The position numbers and the translations under genes are program-made. A DNA stretch of 64,000 nucleotides, taken from the NCBI GenBank assembly GCA_010093515.1, contig MU001677.1, forward strand, positions 930,953 through 994,952. Reading direction: 5' to 3'. Each line of letters starts with the position of its first letter. Position 1 is the stretch's first letter. This document shows, piece after piece, positions 57,196 to 64,000 of this stretch. This DNA comes from Lineolata rhizophorae (taxonomy: Eukaryota > Ascomycota > Dothideomycetes > Lineolatales > Lineolataceae). The notes beneath the pieces are model-generated. The model worked only from the letters and a program-made list of their open reading frames with translations. It searched no databases and had not been told where the DNA came from.

Positions 57196-59549
57196 GGTGT
57201 ATCATGATGATAGTCGAACACAAATTGGAAGTTCGAAATTGGCACTGCAGAAGTCAAGGTGACTGGCGACAGCTCGTGTGAGAAGCTATCCCGCACTCAC
57301 ATGTTGGCCGGTTGCCAGGATGCCCTAGAGTGAGCGAAGATTACTTGATGCATTGTAGCCAAAAAACAGGAGTGGATACAAGCTTAAGAGTGATGGCAAA
57401 GCTTCGGTAAACTGGACGGATACTCTCACTGGGGCTGGTGAGAGTTTTCTGCACCACACAAAATTGGGAGGGGTAGCTTCCCCCCATAACGCTAGAATTG
57501 GGAGATATTTGGGGATACTTGATGCTTAAATTCGGTGGCTTGTACGTTTAGCCTCATGACTGTCCTAGTAGTGTAGCTGCAATACCACGAGTTGCAGTGA
57601 TGGAGGACAACATCATAGATTCGAGACTTCCGGATCCCTTCGAAGCACCTCAGCCGCACTTCAAAGGAAAACCCAACAGTTGGATTTCCATGTCTGCTAA
57701 GAGAAATCTGGACTTTGAGGCCACTCTCCCTAATACTTCACCACATGAAATGCCGGGATTGTGGGAGAGATAGTACGGAACAGCTTCGCATGAAGGTGGC
57801 GAATGAGGTCTCGTAAGAGATCGTAGCATTCTAAAAGCTATAAGCGACAACCGCCGCCGGCACAAAGATCGGAATCTTGGCGATATATGCCCAGTATGTT
57901 TTATCTTGGTTTTGCAAATATATATGCCAGATATCTTTGACACTTTAAATTGCCTTTATTTGTTCAGCCTTCAATCCGAGCTTCAGCAAGGTCCCTTTGG
58001 TGCCAGTACTACCGCATGCACGCGAATCCTACACTTCGAACGGACATAGGAGCGTTGATAGTTCCAAACTCGTTGCTAGCCATGGAAGAGCCGGAGAAGA
58101 GCTCTTTTCGCCCTCGAGCATCGTAAGTCTCGTGTGTAACTCCAACCACCTCGGGGTGTATGCCACAAACAGTATATCGTCCAGTCCTGTCTGGCTCTTT
58201 ATTAACCTTGACTCGTACGCTCAACCGAGGCAGACAACACTCAAGTTCTCCTAAAGTCTGATGATAGCTACGGGTAGGAAGGAGGACTATGGAGGGAAGC
58301 GGCGGCGGGCTTCGCGAGGTGGCGGGATCTCGGGCGAATCTAGGTAGGTTCCCTAACATTATCGACGCTATACGACGTTTGGTGTGGTTAGCCTATATCC
58401 CAAACTGGAGCAATAGCGCACCAATACGAGATCTTGCCATCGGTCGGGAGCAAATTATGATCTTCCAGCGTTCGAGATTTCCAAGGATAGAAAAAGGAGA
58501 GAGGTGTCGCGGATTTAGTAGTGGTTTTATAGGAATGACGTCGATATCTCTCTGTCTCGGCTATGGTAGATGGCTCGAAAGCCTGGGCTTTTGTGTCATT
58601 GGGTGCACCATTTGCTTTAGGTTTCGAGTTTCGGATTTCGAGTTCTTACTGGATCGTTGTACCCCCGTGCAAAACTGAGAACCAGCGACGGCTGGCGACC
58701 GCTTTATGACGAACTTCTGGGAGCCTTTATCCGTGGCTTGAAAGGTAGAGGTGAAGAATCTGGGGCGAACCATTTTTGGGTCTTTCGACGCTTTAGCGTA
58801 TAGCTTGTCCTTACAGAAAAGGTAGGAAAACCAACAACGCGATGATATTTCCAACGCATTGGAAACTTGTGTATTTACAGACCAGCTCACGTACAGGGCC
58901 CTAACTGTTCTTCAGCACATTTCTACGACAGCGTTGGTCCCTTTTATTGCTCATGGACTTATGGCTAAAGACAACCGACCTCAGAATCCTCATCCATGTG
59001 CAAATAACCAATGAATATTCCCCATTGCCCGTATAAACCGTCAGCTACTGTTGTATTATGGAATGTTTTGTCTTGCTGAAATTGTAGAAGACAAGATGTG
59101 GGCGTACATGCTCGGCATCTGGTTCATAGGGGGTTGTCGACAGCGCCAGTCGAGGACTGAGGCAAAGCACATGGCGCAACACCTGGTGCCCCTATAAACT
59201 AACATTAGGTTGAGTCTCCAGAAACTAGCCCTATCAAGCACCATGGTTGTATGAACAAAAATTCTTGTTAGTTGTTTCAACATATGTCAAAATAAGTGTC
59301 AGAAGACGTAGGGAAAGCATATACCCCTGAATGCCGGGCGCAACTGCGTTGGTGAATGTCAGCTTTCATCTTCACCCAGACATGGGTGTCGGGGTGGCAT
59401 GAAAACTTGGGCCTATTGACCATGCTCCAAGGTCTTGGAAAAGGAAGTGCTTACCTGTGACGACATGGTAAGAGACATTAGGGAGAAGGTCACCTGTATG
59501 ATCTGGACATGATGGGAGATATCAGCCAGTGGGCCACATCTGGACGTGA

Positions 59550-59795
59550 TGAGAGCCCTAATCTGAAAGAAGGTTCCATCACGGTCTGATCGGTTACGTG
59601 ATTGTTTGCTTAGCCTGCCTGTTTACATTCGCTTGACAGTGAGTCACCAGAACCGTTTCCAGTGTGATGTTGAAGGGTCTCATCTACAAGAAAATTCCAT
59701 CACGGTCTGACCTGTTACATAAATTGTTTGTGTGGCCTGCTTGTTTGCATTTAGTTGACACTAGGCCACCCGAACCACTTCCAGCGTAACGCTGA
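59550..59795. repeat. diverged tandem duplication, unit about 121 bp
   Basis: Two adjacent copies, about 59550-59672 and 59673-59795, share blocks such as TTCCATCACGGTCTGA (starts 59574 and 59695), ATTGTTTG, GCCTGCTTGTTT-like and GAACC(G/A)(T/C)TTCCAG. They differ at many positions, largely by transitions. Non-coding. Confidence 0.75.
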
Positions 59796-60547
59796 GATTA
59801 ATCTCCTTTGCTTAGGTGCTTGGCGTGGGAACCCCTTTCATCTTTGGCCGTGCTGTAATACAGAAAATTTAATGTTATATTCCGGAAGCTGGCTTGGAAA
59901 GTGCAATACATGATGCCCGCGAGTGAGACATCCCCAATTTTCATCGGCGTCGTCTTGCCAAGGATCTGATCTATCTGCTTCATCACCAGCATCACCATCT
60001 CGTTGCACATCGTCAGCGCTACATGATTTGTAGACAAAGTAGACCAGACTTCTAAGTACATAGGAGAATACAAGTCTTCTTGTGGATGGCATCAAAAAGC
60101 GGCTAAAGGGAGAGCTGGTTGCGGTGCTTTGCCCTCATCATATAGACCATGCCAGAATAGACAGACCGCAATTTGTTCTCAACGAGTGGTATCACAATGT
60201 GCAACTCAATGCATCAAGCTACAGCTAAATGAAAAGTTTCTATTCCATGAAAACACACATGCTCTAGATGAGTTTCCGTAAAGCTTGAAAAGCCTTGCAG
60301 CGATCCGGCATCGTGCTCTCTGTCCTTCACAGTCCCATCGCCTCGGTAGAAACAATCGCTCACAGCATTACGGTCAGTGCAAGTATGGCTAGCCGGTGAT
60401 CTGGAATCACTTATGGGTAGCCTAGGGCTGCCTCGCCAGGTGATTCGAGGGCGTGATGCGGCGGGGCGCGACCAGTGATCTGGCAATTGCCTCAGGTGGT
60501 AGCGGCGACCTGGTGATCCAGGGGTACCCCCCCTTCCGAGTCGCCAA

Positions 60548-60830
60548 TGTTGATTCCAGCATCACACCTGAGTCGCCTGGCATCCGCCAATCGCAGGCCG
60601 CCCCCTCAGATCACACCCTTAGTAATCACGCTGGAAACTTCGCCGGCAAAAGTATATAAACCCCCCCAAGTCCGCACTCCATCTCTCCTTTTTTTTTCTT
60701 CTTCTTCAGTTCTCTTTGCCTTTTGGCTTTGATCAGAACGAAGTATCTGTTCTATACAGTTTAATCGCTGTTTTCGGGGCCTACGGGCCTCATCACGATT
60801 AATCTAGTTTTTGGCAATCGCCGGGAAGGC
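60548..60830 (+). promoter_or_regulatory. TATA-containing, LTR-like segment
   Basis: The segment begins TGTTGATTCC, contains a clear TATATAAA at 60653-60660 followed about 25 bases on by a pyrimidine-rich start-like region (CTCCATCTCTCC and a T/C tract), then a GGGGCCTACGGGCC hairpin. It has the order of a long terminal repeat, but the expected CA end and a partner copy are not visible. It may instead be a promoter of an unrecognised transcript. Confidence 0.3.
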
Positions 60831-63770
60831 GCTCTGGGCTTGCTTATTCCCCTCCTGGCACCGTGTCGCTCGTATTTGCACTATCTCGGGCTGATGCGAA
60901 CCATGCATTTGGTATCTTTTTTTTTTTTTTTTTTTTTTCATCATGCTTCCTGCCTTGTGTAGGTCCTTGAAGAAGAAAGTCTTTGGATTTTGTACATTGT
61001 TCATGGGTCAAAGGATTGTCTTGCCGTTGAAGACTTGTTGCCACATAAGCAATACATACCTTCGGAACATCACGAAGCGATACATTGTGGTGCTGGTTCT
61101 GAGGATGACGATCCACCCTGTGGGTGTGTCAAAACATTTGCCACGCATGGTGAGGCGAACACCTTTAATATCTATGTTTTGTTAGGAAGCAAAAACAGAA
61201 GAGTAGGCCAATACACACGCGGCGATAGTTGTTTCTGGGGTTAGATCCTCGTAGCAGTGCGGCAAAAGTGTGCCAGAGAGGTGTGTGCATTCTATTTAGC
61301 AGTGCCTCCAACGCATTGTTGGCGGGGACGTGGCTGCGCTAGACACATTGCAACAGAAGAAATCCTTGTCCACGCTTCCGAACGTGGGCGTAATAGCATG
61401 GTGTTTCGCATGACATGCTAGCATGGACATAAACCTGGCGTTGAAGTCGCTGGGCGACCGTGATAATGCTGCTGGGCGAGGTCCGGCACCTCACGCGTGT
61501 TCCTGCGCCGCACGCAAACTGTGTATTCGCTGAACGATATGTGGGTCTTAAAGCCAACAGCTGGTATATGCTACTAGTATTCTAAATTTCTAATAAAACC
61601 CACTGTTTCCTACTCAAGAGACATCGCTCGTGCTGACACAAGAGAGTTTCGTATCACGGTCCAACGTAATCGTGGTATCGCGGCTTTACCAACGCGCGAC
61701 GTCTTGCAGAAAGAACGGCTATGCTTGCCGGTATTCCAAAGACCAACCAGAGGCTCTGGGAAGAAAACTGTAAGTGCTCATGAGAAGTATGCTGTACTGC
61801 TTTAATGGAGTCGATGATGGTGAATACGCTGACCACGGCCAGAAAGCTCGACGCGTGAATTACCACTCCCACCGTGCCGCCCTTTCTAGCTCTCAATATC
61901 GCATGAAAACGACCGTCAGCGCCATCACATTCCATAACTTACTGTCTGCTCGTTAGAGATATCCCCGGTCTAGAAGTCCTTTGCTTCAAGTTCAAATACC
62001 CTGCCTAGACTGCAGCGGACTGCAAAAACTTATCTGACGAGCCATTGTCTCTGGTCTTGTGACGAAGAGCCATCGTACTCAATTTAGCGGCAGCTTCTCG
62101 AAATTAACATCTCATGTCCACAATCAAGAATGTTGGTAGACAATCTTCGGACGCCGTTTCGCTAACTACTGCTGCATGAGAAGTTTGACCTGAGTAGGGA
62201 GACGTCGTCTACGCAACATCCGCCACCCAGAATCGACAATCCATCCATCACCTTGCATCTACGGCTGCATCTGGTATTCAAATGCTGTATTCGATTGCGT
62301 CCACATACTCTCACTTCTCTAACTAGAGCCTTTGGAATTGTCGAGCCTTGGAACCGCTTCTAGTGTTCGCCTGCCATCCGTTGGTCATCGTGGCCTACGA
62401 ACCTTCGACGAAGCTCGCATAGCTCGCATACAGTACCACATCATTCGAGAACCAGGTAGACAAGGCCACAGTTACCAATAGTATATCAGATCACTGACTA
62501 ACGATTTCTTCGGCGATCTAGGGTTGGCACGCAGCATGCTCACCACCTGCCACCAAGGTTTTGGCATCCATGGTCGCAATATACGCTTACATGAAGTTTA
62601 CATCATATACTACAAGCTCTACACAATGAAGAGATAATTATAGGGGATCGGTTGATGGAGATCATCCATAGATCATACTATGCCGCCACTAAACAATTCT
62701 ACGTGCGATTAACAAGGAAACACTACAATATCAACTGCTGCTTGCTGCTCCAGACGAACAGTAAACTACAACAATACGTACATTGTTTATCACGTATCTT
62801 GTGCAAACACGCGTGGAAAGATAAAGTAAATAACGCATATTTCTAGGACATAACACGCAAACGTGCAATCACATTCTTTTTGACAAGCTAGACTATGTGC
62901 CCGTTCAAGGAACTGCTGTCGTCGGCTACACCTATGGCATACTAAAGTAGTATAGCCCACAAATGTAGACACTCTAGGGCCTAACTAGGTTGCGAGAACA
63001 CAACGACAAGGGATAAACCTGTCCGTTGGCGGCCCGACCCTGTGACTCTCCTCGCATAAAACCTTTCCTCGTAGTGTATGAACTTACGAGCCCGATCAAT
63101 ACAAAATAATCTAGCCGTTCCGGTTCTCGCATAATGTAATATTAGCAAAGCCTAGGAGGCAGAAGGCCAACTCAGACCTCTCTTCGTTGTCTAATATAGA
63201 TAACAGGCCAGTTTTGCACTCGCCAGTCGCCGTTTAAGATTATGGCAAGAGGTGAGCGGAAGTTCCAATGTGTGTATCCGGGTGGAAGCGTCCTCGGCAC
63301 CTCTGTCACGAAGAGGCAGCCAAGAAGTATAGAGATGTGCAAGCGGAAACAGTGTAGGCTTCAGAGAGGCTGGGTCAATAAGAGCGTCGATTGACCGCGG
63401 GCTGTGGTAGTTCATCTGCTCGTTAATTCCTGTTAAGCTGGCAATTTTGCTACAAATCGGTATATGCGCTATTCTTGAATCATGGCTCCATGACACCAGG
63501 TTAGCGATGATGTAGACAATAGTACAATTAAGGAGTTATTATACATTTTTTCTTTCCTTTTTTTCCATCCAGAGTTGTGATATATAGTTTCGTAACGGCT
63601 AGATTTTCTATCTTTGATGCAATATTCGACCACATATACACATATAACTTCCACATTCATGCAATGTAAGCTAGCTGACCGGGTTCCGAGTCACCCGGGG
63701 TTCCAACTCACTGCCCAGAACTCAACACCCTCAACAAAACACGTGTTTTCTCACCACCCACACTGCCAAA

Positions 63771-64000
63771 ATGGACAACCGTGAAGAATCTATTCAAGCA
63801 GCTATCCGCGATCTTAATGCTGGTGTTTTTACTAGTCAAAGAGCTGCTGCAAAGGCGTACAACATCCCTCAAGCTACCTTCTCTGCCCGTGTACGAGGCA
63901 CACAGAACAGCCAAACCAGCCACGTATACCAACAACGATTGACACCAGAGCAAGAGGACTTCCTTGTACAATGGATACTTGAAGAGGACGCACGAGCTTT
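63771..64000 (+). CDS. second pogo-like transposase, N-terminal part (cut by window edge)
   Basis: An ATG at 63771 opens a frame that runs off the window: 76 residues (MDNREESIQAAIRDL...). It shows a Psq-type helix-turn-helix (SQRAAAKAYNIPQATFSARV) followed by the beginning of the CENP-B/Tc5 domain (RLTPEQEDFLVQWILEEDARA). The domain order equals that of the transposase at 51.4 kb but residues differ widely, so it is a separate family. Upstream bases from about 63669 (GCTGACCGGGTTCC..., after a TA) could be its left terminal repeat; the right end is outside. Confidence 0.8.
   Translation, partial: MDNREESIQAAIRDLNAGVFTSQRAAAKAYNIPQATFSARVRGTQNSQTSHVYQQRLTPEQEDFLVQWILEEDARA

Larger units (their letters stand above)
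57221..63668. other. long gene-free region of about 6.4 kb
   Basis: No confident gene. Contents noted: a direct duplication at 59550-59795, an LTR- or promoter-like segment at 60548-60830, a 20-plus-base T-run near 60918, a cysteine/acidic frame at about 60961-61244 (+), and a hydrophobic frame at 61654-61935 (-). The rest is AT-richer DNA with short broken frames. Confidence 0.5.

Noticed and set aside
61979-62020. tRNA B-box-like CAAGTTCAAATACC
   Set aside because: No matching A box or cloverleaf arms could be drawn around it.
1-64000. CRISPR array, bacterial operon signals or ribosome binding sites
   Set aside because: The window is eukaryotic with introns; tandem repeats present have no unique spacers.

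Overview
The window looks like nuclear DNA of a filamentous ascomycete (Pezizomycotina). Genes are mostly GC-rich. Introns are short (about 45-140 nt), with GT..AG borders and some clear CTAA(T/C)-type branch sites. The families are typical of such fungi: WSC-domain copper radical oxidase, Rat1 with a CCHC knuckle, USO1/p115, a twin-CX9C complex I assembly factor, and pogo/Fot1-type transposons next to AT-rich DNA that looks RIP-mutated. I reconstructed exon borders by eye. They are supported by frame continuity and family conservation, not by transcripts.

Left part (1-32.7 kb) is mainly conserved core genes: the tail of an unknown disordered protein (+), an omega-like glutathione transferase (-), a small TA-flanked MITE, and a large secreted five-WSC copper radical oxidase (-). 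A gene-poor stretch of about 4.8 kb follows. Then come an Sfi1-like centrin-binding protein (-), a tiny NDUFAF8-like gene (+), cytosolic isoleucyl-tRNA synthetase (-), Rat1/XRN2 exoribonuclease (-), divergent USO1 (+), and glutathione synthetase (+).

Middle (32.7-50.4 kb): about 4 kb with no confident gene and degenerate repeats, a lineage-specific charged hypothetical protein (-), a homocysteine S-methyltransferase (+), a TLC-domain membrane protein (+), a four-helix membrane protein (-), and a VIT/VWA-domain protein (-).

Right part (50.4-64 kb) is repeat-rich. It holds a cluster of TTC-triloop hairpins beside an AT-rich tract, then a complete pogo/Fot1-type DNA transposon with 42-bp terminal inverted repeats, TA duplications and a 920-base assembly gap inside its transposase. 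Minisatellites follow, then V-ATPase subunit d (VMA6, +), a broken short-chain dehydrogenase pseudogene (-), and about 6.5 kb of mostly gene-free DNA. The window ends inside a second, different pogo-like transposase.

Most genes are unconnected housekeeping functions; I see no biosynthetic cluster. The omega-like glutathione transferase, glutathione synthetase and homocysteine methyltransferase all touch sulfur/thiol metabolism, but they lie far apart and this is probably coincidence. I did not find a convincing new system. The best leads are the intact transposon beside RIP-like DNA, the triloop hairpin cluster, the five-WSC oxidase with its 12-bp expanding linker, the insertions in glutathione synthetase, and the open N-terminal extension of the IleRS gene.
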